Below, piece by piece: positions 34,539 to 45,360 of a stretch of DNA of 64,000 nucleotides. Below the pieces are notes generated by a model that had not been told where the DNA came from, did no database searches, and saw nothing but the letters and a program-made list of their open reading frames with translations. This stretch comes from Dysidea avara (Eukaryota; Porifera; Demospongiae; Dictyoceratida; Dysideidae). The stretch is taken from positions 26,796,672-26,860,671 of the forward strand of contig NC_089277.1 of assembly GCF_963678975.1 (NCBI RefSeq). The letters are read 5' to 3'. Positions within the stretch are counted from its first letter, which is position 1, and each line of letters starts with the position of its first letter. The position numbers and the translations under genes are program-made.

Positions 34539-37500
34539 TCTAATCCAAAACAGCCAAGCTGTAAAAAAAGTGTGCGGCCCTCAGAAAGGCTATGGTGAAA
34601 AAAGATGTGAAATCCAAGGTGGCGGCCAAGAAATGGCTGTGATGGTAGGTTAGTGGTAAAAATTTTAATAATGACAATTCAGGTAAATTTTGTGAAGCGG
34701 CACAAAAATTCACCTGAATTGTCGTTATTAAAATTTTTACCATTAACCTACCATCACAGCCATTTCTTGGCCGCCACCTTGGATTTCACATCTTTTTTCA
34801 CCATAGCCTTTCTGAGGGCCGCACACTTTTTTTACAGCTTGGCTGTTTTGGATTAGATTTCATTTCATTTTGTATTTGTATACCCCAAAGCCGGCCTATG
34901 GCCAGCTTTGGGAATTTTTTAACCTATGTTTTTTTTCTTTACTACAGGAAGAAGAAAAGATGAAGTAGATGTACTTTAAATATTTTATCAGTACATGTAC
35001 AAATTATATATATAATACTTATGGGACCGGATTTGCGAAAAGGGGCCTTCCACACACATCCAATTTGCCAACTTTGGCAATTGATAACTTCAGATTGGAA
35101 AGAGCTATTGCCTTGAAATTTGGGCAGTGGTGATTTCTTTGCAGCTGAACTCTCCACATGATGATTTCTTTGTAGCTGAACTCTCTACAAGGTAATTTCT
35201 TCTAGCTGATCTCTCTACAGGGAGATTTGTTTGTAGCTGAACTATCTACAAGGTAACTTCTTCTAGCTGATTTCTCTACAGGGTGATTTGTTCGTAGCTG
35301 AATTCTGTACAGGTGATTTGTTTGCAGCTGAGCTCTTTACAAAATGGTTTCTTTGTAGCTGATCTCTCTACAAAGTAACTTCTTCTAACTGATCTTTCTA
35401 CAGGGTGATTTGTTTGTAGCTGAACTATCTACAATGTAATTTCTTCTAGCTGATCTCTCTACAGGGTGATTTGTTTGTAGCTGAATTCTGTAAAGGTGAT
35501 TTGTTTGCAGCTGAGCTCTTTACAGAATGGTTTCTTTGTAGCTGAACTCTCTACAAAGTAACTTCTTCTAACTGATCTTTCTACAGGGTGATTTGTTTGT
35601 AGCTGAACTATCTACAAGGTAATTTCTTCTAGCTGATCTCTCTACAGGGTGATTTGTTTGTAGCTGAATTCTGTACAGGTGATTTGTTTGCAGCTGAGCT
35701 CTTTACAGAATGGTTTCTTTGTAGCTGAACTCTCTAAAAGGTAACTTCTTCTAACTGATCTTTCTACAGGGCAATTTGTTTGTGGCAGAATTTTCTACAG
35801 GGTGATTTCTTTGCAGCTGAACTCTCTACATGGTGGTTTCTTTGTAGCTGAACTCTCTACAAGGTAACTTCTTCTAGCTGATCTCTCTACAGGGTGATTT
35901 GTTAGTAGCTGAACTCTCTACAAGTTAACTTCTTCTAGCTGATCTCTCTACATGGTGATTTGTTTGTAGCTGAATTCTATATAGGTGATTTGTTTGCAGC
36001 TGAGCTCTTTAAATAATGGTTTCTTTGTAGCTGAACTCTCTCAAGGTAACTACTTCTAGCTGATGTCTTTACAGGGTCACTAGTTTGTAGCTGAATTCTC
36101 TACATGGTGGTTTCTTTGTAACTGAACTCTCTACAAGGTAACCTTTTCTAGCTCATCTTTCTACAGGGTGATTTATTTGTAGCTCAATTCTTTACAGGTG
36201 ATTTGTTTGCAGCTGAGCCCTTTAAAGAATGGTTTCTTTGTAGCTGAACTATCTACAAGGTAACTTCTTCTAGCTGATGTCTCTACAAGGTCACTAGTTT
36301 GTAGCTGAGCTCTCTACATAGTGGTTTTTTTTGTAACTGAACTCTCTACAAGGTGACCTCTTCTAGCTGATCTTTCTACAGGGTGATTTGTTTGAAGCTG
36401 AACTCTCTACAAGGTAACTTCTTCTAGCTGATCTCTCTACAGGGAGATTTGTTTGTAGCTGAACTCTCTACATGATGGTTTCTTTGTAGCTGAACTCTCT
36501 ACAAGGTAACTTCTTCTAGCTAATCTCTCTACAGGGAGATTTGTTTGTAGCTGATCTTTCTACAGGGTGATTTGTTTGAAGCTGAACTCTCTACATGATG
36601 GTTTCTTTGTAGCTGAACTATCAACAAGGTAACTTCTTCTAGCTGATCTCTCTACAGGGTGATTTGTTTGTAGCTGAATTCTGTACAGGTGATTTGTTTG
36701 CAGCTGAGCTCTTTACAGAATGGTTTCTATGTAGCTGAACTCTTTACAAGGCAACTTCTTCTAGCTGATGTCTCTACAGGGTCACTAGTTTGTAAATGAA
36801 TTCTCTACATGGTGGTTTCTTTGTAACTGAACTCTCTACGAGGTAACTTCTTCTAGCTGATCTTTCTATAGGGTGACTTGTTTGTAAACGAATTCTCTAC
36901 ATGGTTGTTTCTTTGTAGCTGAACTCTCTACATTGTGGTTTCTTTGTAGCTGAACTCTACAAGGTGATTTCTTCTAGCTGAATTATCTCTTTCTATAGTT
37001 GCATGAATTCCCTACAAGGTAACTTCTTCTACCTGATCTCTCTACAGGGTGAATTGTTTGTGGCTGATCTCTCTACATGGTGACTTGTTTGTAGCTGATC
37101 TCTATACAGGTTACTTGTTTCTAGCTGATCTCTTGAATTCTCTTCGGGTGACTGCTCTATTAGGATGACTGCTCTATTAGAGTATCTCGATCTCGCACTT
37201 GCTACACTAAGTTGGATTTCGTGTTATAACTCCGTGGTTTTAAGTCTGATTCTTCTACACCATTGAAGAGCCTTTCTAAGACGATAACTCCATCTGTACA
37301 ACGATTTTCAAAGCATTACCCCAAGCGGTTTACCTGGTAGGCGTGGCAAGCAGTCGTTTTTTATTAGCTAATCTCGATTGCGTAATTGTTACACACTGTT
37401 GGTTTTTTCGTTGTATCTTCCTGTTTTTTAGCTCGATTTCTTTCAAACCACAAAAGGTTTGAGGTTCAATAGTTAACCTATTCACCCACCGATTTTCAGC

Positions 37501-37978
37501 TTCTTCCCATACGCGGTTTACCCTGTAGGCGTGACAACATATTGGTGTTATTTTTCGTGAATAATCGCTCATAACTCTTTGCCTGTTTATCGTATTCCAG
37601 CCAAAATTGGTACCGAGATGCGCCTTTATATCCCCCTTCTGTGTGCCAAATTTCAAGGCAATCGGATATGGCGTGCGAGTTTTATAGCAGTTTTTGTAAG
37701 TGTACGACAAGAAAAAGAAAAAGAAGAAAAAAAACCAAGAAACTGAGCAAATTTTTGAAGTCGCATATCTCGGGAACGCGCGAAGCGATTTCGCTCAAAT
37801 TTGGAATGTGGAGTGCTGCAGTTGGGGGGCATGTCCACAGCAAAACTCGTCTTGTTTCATCAAGGAAGCACAGAGCTACGGAGGTGCGAAAATTGCATTT
37901 TCTTTCTTCCTGTCAATATACTCACGGGTGTTACGCGCCGGCTTCTTGGGCCGCACGACACACTACCGTGTGTCTTGA
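34539..37978 (+). mobile_element. Satellite-bearing composite element, copy 4
   Basis: Same order as copy 1: palindrome (34539-34857), CCAAAG hairpin (34881-34907), a truncated TGTGACCGG element (35026-35130) running straight into the satellite, dispersed motifs, and the module (37143-37978) ending ACCGTGTGTCTTGA before a T. The truncation shows where the satellite joins the miniature element: in copies 2 and 3 the element is complete and lies outside the array. Confidence 0.75.
35125..37140 (+). repeat. 31-bp satellite array (forward)
   Basis: About 65 units (core GTAGCTGAACTCTCTACA). Higher-order units with GGTGATTTGTTTGCAGCTGA and GAATGGTTTCTTTGTAGC recur several times. Confidence 0.9.
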
Positions 37979-38049
37979 TGCACCTCAAATAATCACGTGA
38001 TACTACTGCAAACAAGGACCTAGTACTAGCTAGTCAATTTTTTTACAAA

Positions 38050-38129
38050 GATCGAGATACTCTAATAGAACAGTCAGCTAGGATCGAGATATCCTAATAA
38101 AGCAGTCAGCTACTCTATTATAGCAGTCA
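38050..38129 (+). repeat. Cluster of dispersed motifs
   Basis: Two forward copies with the full ATCGAGATACTCTAATAGAA context and a third TACTCTATTATAGCAGTCA variant, close to the right end of the 14.9-kb block. Confidence 0.8.
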
Positions 38130-38216
38130 TCTTTAATAACCACGATAAATAGTAATATCGTGATATATTTCTGCACGATATATCGTGAAGCGAAACTCCA
38201 ATACCGCCCAGCCCTA

Positions 38217-38340
38217 CAAAAAAGTCACCTTGTAGATAGTTCAGCTTTAAGAAGTCCTTCTAAAGAGAGTCCAGCTACATTGAAAGTCAGTTCTGTAGCA
38301 AGTTCAACTACAAACAAGTTATGTTATACCTTTCAGAGAT
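38217..38340 (-). repeat. Degenerate 31-bp satellite, right part
   Basis: Starts with the second CAAAAAAG and continues TCACCTTGTAGATAGTTCAG, in register with the array ending at 23282. Decays by ~38340. Confidence 0.8.
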
Positions 38341-38464
38341 ATCTGCTACAAGCTAGTCTATCTAGGACATGTAATAATATTCATACAGTATTAATTTTTG
38401 TAAAAAAATGTATCATTAAAAATATCCAGAGAGTCAGTTCAGCTCTTGATGTCTTCTTCCTTTC

Positions 38465-38877
38465 TGCAGTAAAAAAAGTAACTCCAAAGCTGGCCACAGG
38501 CTGGCTTTGGAGTACAGTATTCAAATACAAAAAGAATGATATCTATATATACAAAAACAGCCAAGCTGTGAAAAAAGGATGTGTCCCCAAAAAATCCAGG
38601 GTGAAGAAAAATGTGAAATCAAAGGTGGTGGACAAGAAATGACTATGATGGTAGGTTAATGGCAAAAAAATTTAATGATGACAATTCAGATGGATTTAGT
38701 TCCGAATCCTTGGAGAAGGCAACACAAATTCACCTGAATTGTCATTATTAAATTTTTGCCATTGACCTACCATAACAGTCATTTCTTGGCTGCCACCTTT
38801 GATTTCACATCTTTTTCATCCTGGCCTTTTTGGGGCAGCATTCTTTTCACAGCTTGGCTGTTTTGTATAGCTTAAAT
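38465..38877. repeat. Long palindrome with CCAAAG hairpin, diverged copy
   Basis: CCAAAGCTGGCCACAGGCTG hairpin (38481-38509) followed by the palindrome (about 38551-38877: ACAAAAACAGCCAAGCTGT... ACAGCTTGGCTGTTTTGT). About 15-20% diverged from the 34539 copy by eye; no satellite attached. Confidence 0.75.
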
Positions 38878-39109
38878 TTACATGTATTAAAATATAAATG
38901 AAAATATTGGATACTAAACAAGACTCAGTATGCCATGGACATGAAGCCACAAACAGCTGTTACATTTTCAGCCTCATTAAACAATCTTCCATAATAGCTG
39001 ATTATGATGGTCACTGTCGTTAATTAGTAAACCTCACTCAGCAAATGTTGCATGGATACTCAATACAGAAACCAAAACAGTGTCAACACCACCTATGAGC
39101 TGTATGTAG

Positions 39110-39117
39110 TATAAAAG
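39110..39117 (+). promoter_or_regulatory. TATA box of collagen C4-domain gene
   Basis: TATAAAAG about 30 bp before the inferred transcript start and ~100 bp before a consensus donor. Confidence 0.7.
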
Positions 39118-39139
39118 GAGGTAAGTCAATGTACACTGT

Positions 39140-39209
39140 TGACGGATAACAACGTGTGGTTCTGCTGACAGAGATATCACTGCTAACAGTTTGAAGAAAG
39201 CAAAAAAAG
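39140..39209 (+). other. Inferred non-coding first exon
   Basis: Runs from ~30 bp after the TATA box to the donor AAAAAAG|GTATGT at 39210. The intron ends at the acceptor CTTTAGCAG (39391), so the coding exon starts at 39392, 17 nt before the ATG. The transcript start is an estimate. Confidence 0.5.
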
Positions 39210-39401
39210 GTATGTACTATAATGTCACTAATGTGTAATTCGCATTATGGAAAATGTATGACAAATCTGTGTGCGTGTGCGTACATATATTCAGTAGTTA
39301 CAGTTACAAAGTATAATGTTGGGTGAATGTTTTATTGCTGAAATGCTTGCTGTTTACTCACATTCATGATCATACCCACTACCTTTAGCAGACAAAACTA
39401 C

Positions 39402-39461
39402 ATGAACTATGAAAATTACAGTTTTATTTCTGACATCTTTTGCTGTCATCTACCTAATTGA
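39402..39461 (+). CDS. Overlapping upstream ORF (19 codons)
   Basis: ATG at 39402 lies 7 nt before the main start in another frame and terminates at TGA 39459-39461, inside the signal-peptide coding region. It could limit translation of the main ORF or be bypassed. Confidence 0.35.
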   Translation: MNYENYSFISDIFCCHLPN

Positions 39462-40173
39462 TGCTGTGGAAGTCACTGATGAAGATATCAATTCTCCACT
39501 GGTCTCTTTCCTACTTGCTAAACTACAACAATTGGAATCAAAGATCATGGTTAGACCAAACATCAGGACCACTAGACAGACTACACAAAAGCCTACTAAA
39601 CCACCTGTTGTTGCTGATAACAAACAGTGTAACTGTCAACCTGGTGTAGTCACCTATGTTAGATGGGGTAATTCAACTTGTCCCTATGGAGCAGATACCG
39701 TCTACTCTGGAGTTGTAGCTGGCTCTGATTATCAACATGAAGGAGGTGCAGCTGATCCACTGTGTTTACCTCCTAATCCTCAATATTTGAAGTATCAATT
39801 AGGTTATCAAGGACATTCAAGATTGTATGGAGCTGAATATCAGATAGACAGAGGTAGCCCAATTAATCATGCCATTGATCGTAATATTCCTTGTGCACTC
39901 TGCCAGGCTTACGGTCGTACTAACAACATAATGATCCCTTCTCGTTATGAGTGTCCTCCAGGATGGAATACTGAGTACTACGGCTACCTTATGGCTGGAG
40001 GGTGGGGCCACAAAGCAGCTACTCAATATACCTGCATAGATAAGGACTTAGAGATGATACCAGGTAGTGGAAGTGATATTAATGGGAAGCTCTTCTACAA
40101 TATTGAAGCATATTGTGGTCATTTCATTCCTTGTAGTGATAAAGAACTCACTTGTGTAGTGTGTACCAAGTAG
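39409..40173 (+). CDS. Secreted short-chain collagen C4-like domain protein
   Basis: 254 residues. A signal peptide covers residues 1 to about 19 (MKITVLFLTSFAVIYLIDA). A Thr/Pro/Lys-rich linker (about 45-72) follows, then a Cys-rich domain to the end. The domain shows the marks of the C-terminal region of sponge short-chain collagen C4: VTYVRWGNSTCP, HEGGAADPLCLP, HSRLYGAEYQ, IPCALCQA, MIPSRYECPPGW, YYGYLMAGGWGH, CIDKD, NGKLFYNIEA and a final ELTCVVCTK. Unlike the collagens it contains no Gly-X-Y stretch, so it would be a free domain rather than a trimer-forming collagen. Likely an extracellular-matrix component. The coding region is a single exon behind a spliced 5' UTR. Family assignment is from remembered motifs. 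Confidence 0.9.
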   Translation: MKITVLFLTSFAVIYLIDAVEVTDEDINSPLVSFLLAKLQQLESKIMVRPNIRTTRQTTQKPTKPPVVADNKQCNCQPGVVTYVRWGNSTCPYGADTVYSGVVAGSDYQHEGGAADPLCLPPNPQYLKYQLGYQGHSRLYGAEYQIDRGSPINHAIDRNIPCALCQAYGRTNNIMIPSRYECPPGWNTEYYGYLMAGGWGHKAATQYTCIDKDLEMIPGSGSDINGKLFYNIEAYCGHFIPCSDKELTCVVCTK

Positions 40174-41822
40174 CTCACACCATTATAGGAACAGTAATTA
40201 GCATACAATTCATCAGGCAATAATTTCTGCATGTTTGTGGTATATGAACAAAGATGCATATTTGTACTGTGCAATACATATACGTATGTCTTGATACATA
40301 ATATACAGTTTAAAATGTATACATAGATCCTGAGCACATTGCAATTGTATACTAGTGATTACTATAGGTTTGCAAAATTAATTTTATGCAATCTTGCTGG
40401 CTACAGAAAGTGTCAATGGAGTGTTTCTATGATCCATCACATCATGGGAACTGGGTTTTACAATTGCTTGTGCAAAATTAATTTTACAGTCACACAATGT
40501 ATGTTGTTTTCAAAGAATTATACATTATGTCATTATCCTCATACTGGTAAATGTTGCCCACTTGCTTTGATCCACTTCATCCTCTATACTTAACCATTTT
40601 GCATCAGGTGCTGGAATTATTGGTGCACTATCATTAAATCAGTCCACTTCTTATATGCTGGCTTCTCATCTGCTGAAGTAAATAAATGCTTTGCTGCTAA
40701 TAGCTACAGTTCTCCTTATCATAAACTTCCGAAATATTTTTAAAAAAAATTTTTTCAACTTTACAATAGCAAATCCTAACCACCTCATAAACTTTTATGT
40801 TGCTTTATATGAATTATTAAACAAAAATCAAGCCAATTAGCTTAGATTATCACATATTTTAAATTAATTTCATAAAATTTTGAAGCAAGAATTTCTGCAT
40901 GCCTGCAGAGGTTGAGTAATATATGTACAAGCAAATACGCTATGCTAAAATTGCTCTGTAATGTTTTCTACATTGCAGTATGGATTCTGCTCCACACAAA
41001 AGAATTTTAGTCCCTATAAGTATATGGTAGTACATACGCTTTTTGGGTTTGTCACATAACTGTTCACATAAATCATTTAAAAGTAGCAATCAAAAAAATG
41101 CTCTGTATTTTCTTTACTTTACCATAGGTGAGCACATTAAATCTTGTAAATGTAGAATGTTACAATTTTCATTTGAACTGTTACATTTTTCATGAAAATC
41201 AGAGATTTTCAAGCTCAAATATCAATGTCTCCTTGCAAACACTTTGCAAATAGGTTCTCAAAATAAATATCTAATTTTGTGTCATAGTTTCAAATTGAAT
41301 GGTAATATCATTTTCCATTGCTGAGTTATGATTTTTAAGAATCGTGACAAAATTTCGGAAGTTTATGGTAAGGAGAACTATAGCAATTCATGTCTGTCTA
41401 TATAATATAAGCTCTGATCCTTGGTCCTCTGAAACAAGTTGATGTTGTGCTAGCTACTTCTAAAAACCAGGCGCCATGCAGCTAGCTAGCTAACTCATCT
41501 GGAATTAACTATAGACAGTATATGCTATTATGAATTAACCAACTATGTAGTACTACGTTACAATAGGGTAGTTTTGGGTTGTGCAATAATAGTATTAGCT
41601 AATTCTCGTATTTTGTAGTTCATGAAATATTCGTAATTCGTTCAATTACATTGCTATGCACTGCTAAGGAAGCGTTTGTTAAACAAACCGCTTTTACCAA
41701 CATATTACGTACAGAACTATCTTCTAAACTGTTTTATAGTGTGACTAACATGTTTTTCCCACAAATTCTCTCGACAAAGCCTCAAAGCTGCTCTTCATTT
41801 TCGTTCGCGTATGTAAGGGATA
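40174..41822. other. 3' flank of the collagen-domain gene; otherwise empty
   Basis: AATAAA at 40681-40686 is the nearest clear polyadenylation signal, ~510 bp after the stop. The remainder is AT-rich with no supported gene. TATGGTAAGGAGAACTATAG at 41364 and its near complement CTATAGT...CTTACCATA-like string near 40710 (TACAGTTCTCCTTATCATAA) suggest a ~650-bp inverted-repeat element whose ends are not exact. Confidence 0.4.
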
Positions 41823-43228
41823 GAGTAAAGTATCAATTATCGGACAATATGATGTTCGGACAGCTGCCACCCACTTCCTGGAAATCCTGCAGCTTAGGTT
41901 ATTGTGCCAAAAGGTAGGCTACAATAAGCAATAATTATCCTCCAACAATCAACTTTGTGTGATTAAAAGCTTAAGAGTTACAGCCAATAGTATGCTTAGT
42001 CCGATAAAATCTATGTTCGGATAAAACTATCAGTTGTCGGACTTTGATTTTTACTACCAGTAAACAATGTCCAATTTATTTCAAATTTGTATGCAATATA
42101 CCTGTACTCATTAGCTATTAATGGCCAAAAAATGGTTTCGTTATCTTTAGCATAGAGGGAGTACGAGTCTCCCAATTTTTAGCGGTATTGTCGGACGCCC
42201 TCCGCTTTAATTTAGCCATGCCCACCAACAGAGTTTGTATGCTTTTGCAACAAATGCACCAGTGCTAAACCACAGAAGAAGGTAAATAAATATCTCTCAG
42301 GAGTAGAGGTGTGCTTTAAAGTTTATATTCAGGATATTTCCATTGGAACGCAGTATTTTTTGACTCCTAAATGAAGGAGATGCGCGCAAGGTGGAAAAAT
42401 GAAGTTATGCAAAACCACCTTCCGACCACCTACATATGCTAGTCTTTGTGTCCTATCACAAATACTGTCACGGAAATTGAAAGGCTTTTCTTTCTCTACC
42501 TTATATGGGTGAAACAAAAAGGACGAAAATGTTGCTTTGTGCATCCATAGAAGGTAGAAAATGGAACATCTTTTCATTTCTAGGTGGTATTCGCGATTGA
42601 GGCACCAAGACTAACAAATGTGGTAAGTCAGAAAGTTGTGCCTCGTAATTTCATTTTTCCACCTAGTGTGCATCTCCTTCATTTATGAGCCAAAAATACT
42701 GCGTTCCAATAGAAATATCCTGAATATCAACTTTAAAACACACCTCTACTCTTGAAAGATATTTATTTACCTTCTTCTGTGGTTTAGCACTGGTGCATTT
42801 GTTGCAAAAAGCATGAACTCTGTTGGTGGGCATGGCTAAATTAAAGCGGAGGGCGTCCGACAATACCGCTAAAAATTGGGAGGCTCGTACTCCCTCTATG
42901 CTAAAGATAACGAAACCATTTTTTGGTCATTAATAGCTAATGAGTACAGGTATATTGCATACAAATTTGAAATAAATTGGACATTGTTTACTGGTAGTAA
43001 AAATCAAAGTCCGACATCTGATAGTTTTATCTGAGCATAGATTTTATTGGACTAAGCATACTATTGGCTGTAACTCTTAAACTTTTAATCATGCAAAGCT
43101 GATTATTGGAGGATAATTATTGCTTATTGTAGCCTACCTTTTGATACAATAACCAAAGCTGCAGGATTTCCAGGAAGTGAATGGCAGCTGTCCGAACATC
43201 ATATTGTCCGATAATTGATACTTTACTC
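41823..43228. mobile_element. 1.4-kb foldback element with ~580-bp arms
   Basis: The left arm begins GAGTAAAGTATCAATTATCG and the right arm ends with its complement, with TA on both sides. Complementarity extends through GGCTACAATAAGCAATAATT and CCGCTTTAATTTAGCCATGC to CTAAATGAAGGAGATGC (about 42383). The right arm starts near 42640, leaving a ~240-bp unique centre. No transposase frame. Arms differ by small substitutions and indels. Confidence 0.88.
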
Positions 43229-44158
43229 TACGCCCCCTTTCAACTCGAAGCGATAGGCTATTCCTGGTAGTGTACGAGGCCTGCACCGTTGTTGTTCAGT
43301 TGCTAAATGCCTGAAAACCTCAAGGGGAAGGTAGTCTGAGGAAAGTCACCACACCCGTATTTCAGTCCGCCGAAAAGAAACCACCTCAGAGCAAAGTTCA
43401 CATGTGCAGAAGTTTAATACAGACTTCATTTCACTGTTACTTCTTACGTAAAATTAAAGCTGCCTTTACCGTTATTAAACGATTTTGCTCACGTGGGTGC
43501 GTACGGACAAACATAGATAGGTATATAGATACAAAAAAATCTTTTGAACACCAAACCATACAATACAATACATATCACAGGGACTTTTCTATATAATAAG
43601 GAAACTTAATTGGAGAGTATCAATTAAGAAAATGATTATGCAACCGTTAATGGTCTGAAAAGTTTCTATAGTCCAGTAGGTTTTTATTGTGACAATTCTA
43701 TGCTTTGATCAGAAGACTGCAAAGAATGTAGATTATTTAGTAGAGTCTTCATTTAACCTGTATGGCTGCATGATCAGTGTCTACTGACTGTTTTATTATA
43801 GTAATATACAGCAAACAATGGGAACACTGCAACACAGACTACACAAATTAGCAAGTACTGTAACAAACACAGCACCAATTAAATAATTACTATTATTATT
43901 ATGGTGGGCCAGGAAATACTCAAAGCATAAAATATTATCATAGTTGTGTTGCTCAATTTCCATCACTTTTGGCTTTATTCAGCTGCATATATACATGGAC
44001 AGCTGGCAACAACATTACAACCATGTATATAAAAGGCACTGCTAATTATAAAGAAGTTTCACTGCAAGTAATTGGGCTTCTAAAATCAATACAACATTTA
44101 ATTTAAGAAGAAAATTTCTTTGACTTAAAATCACCATCAACAACACCAATAGTGTCAA
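43229..44158. other. Spacer, part of it CpG-containing
   Basis: 43229-43520 is richer in CG than its surroundings (CTCGAAGCG, CACGTGGGTGCGTACGG), as in a promoter, but no gene start can be attached. The rest is AT-rich and unremarkable apart from a degenerate dispersed motif near 43785. Confidence 0.35.
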
Positions 44159-44201
44159 GTATTAGATGAATGGTGGTAGTTCTTGTGGAATTCTTTCAAG
44201 T
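44159..44201 (-). pseudogene. Remnant of a PITRM1-like exon
   Basis: 43 nt closely match the exon at 11150-11202 and read LKEFHKNYHHSSN (LKEFHKNHYHPSN in portion A). Similarity ends abruptly on both sides and there is no splice site, so this is a dead fragment of a third copy. Confidence 0.65.
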
Positions 44202-44657
44202 ATATACATACAAAACAGCACAGCATACTATAATCTATAATATCCATACACAATGTACTGTAACAGTGGAGAGTCAAATTACGATTATTATAATTACTAT
44301 AATATGTAAATGTCAAAATAACTATTCTATTAGAGTATTTTGTTCTCAAGTGTATGCTTTATTAAAGTACACAGAAAAACATGTATACAGTAATGGTGCA
44401 TGTGAGTTAGCTACCTGGTACACACATAACAAGTTAGCATAATTATTATATTACATGTACAGTTCTAGAAAATTTGCTGACTGGTTTACAACCACTTTTC
44501 TAGATTATAGGAAAAAAGACCTATAGAAATAATAGTTATACGGGCACAATGTGGAGTCTATGAAATTTATAAACCCGAAGGCCCGGGCTGTAGCGCACGA
44601 GCGAAGCAAGGTCGCTACTAAGGGCCTGAGGTAGGCACCAGCCGATTATGCCGGAAT

Positions 44658-45160
44658 AATTTATTATTATTATTATTGATTGTTGTGCAGACCTCAAAAG
44701 AGTATGGTGCGCAAAAAAGGGTACAATTGCTACTGTCAATTACAAAGGAAAAACAAACTTATATAATTATACAATATTTACTATACACAAGACCATATAT
44801 ACACATTGATAAATTATTAAACAGTTACTAGTCCAGCTAGGCTGTGCTTGAATTGGTCAATCTCTGTTAAATCAATCACGTGTTGGGGTAAGGAATTCCA
44901 AATATTGATTGCAGAGGGGAAAAAAGAAAATTTATAACAGTCAATTCTAGTCATTGGGGTTAAAAATCTCTTATCATGGCCTCTGGTGTGATGTAGGTTA
45001 GGATTAGAAAAAAGGAAATCATCAGCATTAATATCGATTTGGTGGGATATAATTTTAAATAACATTGTAGCCTTCTGTTCATTCCTGCATCTGGCTAAGG
45101 TAGGCCAATTAAGGTTAGATAACATTTCAGTGACGCTGGAATATCTAGAATTTAAAGCAT
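44658..45160 (-). pseudogene. 5'-truncated LINE tail, minus strand
   Basis: Minus-strand reading gives LNWPTLARCRNEQKATMLFK, then HHTRGHDKRF, DCYKFSFFPSAINIWNSLPQ and a stop at 44817-44819. This is the C-terminal domain after the reverse transcriptase of CR1/Jockey-like elements. An ATT/AAT microsatellite (44658-44678) forms the element's 3' end. Truncated upstream, so not mobile. Confidence 0.8.
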
Positions 45161-45270
45161 AATAGGTGACCAAAACCATCAAGCATAATGCCAGCATCGA
45201 TGGCGGATCCAGGATGGGGCATTTGGGGCAAATTCCCTCCCCCCCCTCCCCTTCAAGAAATTGCATACAA

Positions 45271-45319
45271 GATCGAGATACTCTAATAGAGCAGTCAATT
45301 ACTCTAATAAAGCAGTCAC
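45271..45319 (+). repeat. Pair of dispersed motifs inside hAT-like element
   Basis: GATCGAGATACTCTAATAGA-GCAGTCA followed by ACTCTAATAAAGCAGTCAC. Confidence 0.85.
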
Positions 45320-45360
45320 AATGTTCACGAGGCAGTGCAGCTTACTTATGAAGCTATAAA

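Larger units (their letters stand above)
23283..38216. mobile_element. 14.9-kb block with hAT-like ends inserted in satellite
   Basis: Left end TAGGGCTGGGCGGT, right end its exact complement, flanked by the 8-bp duplication CAAAAAAG, the target length of hAT elements. Subterminal sequence on both sides is rich in GATAT/CGATA/GTATTG strings but only loosely similar. No transposase ORF is present. Inside lie a free palindrome, LINE and SINE remnants, a hAT-like element, the NHL gene and composite copy 4. It may be one large transposition, or a small miniature element that later received insertions or a rearrangement. Confidence 0.6.

Noticed and set aside
34540-34856. 67-residue ORFs on both strands of each palindrome
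   Set aside because: Identical peptides arise on both strands because the sequence is its own complement.
38160-38642. 160-residue plus-strand ORF
   Set aside because: Spans the block terminus, satellite and a palindrome; Lys-rich tail comes from the palindrome arm. No conserved content.
41651-41917. 88-residue plus-strand ORF
   Set aside because: Crosses the left border of the foldback element, and its second half is foldback sequence; no homology recognised.
44536-44739. Second tRNA-like or rRNA-like segment suspected in the GC-rich stretch at 44570-44650
   Set aside because: No cloverleaf or rRNA signature; it belongs to the terminal region of the outer inverted-repeat element.
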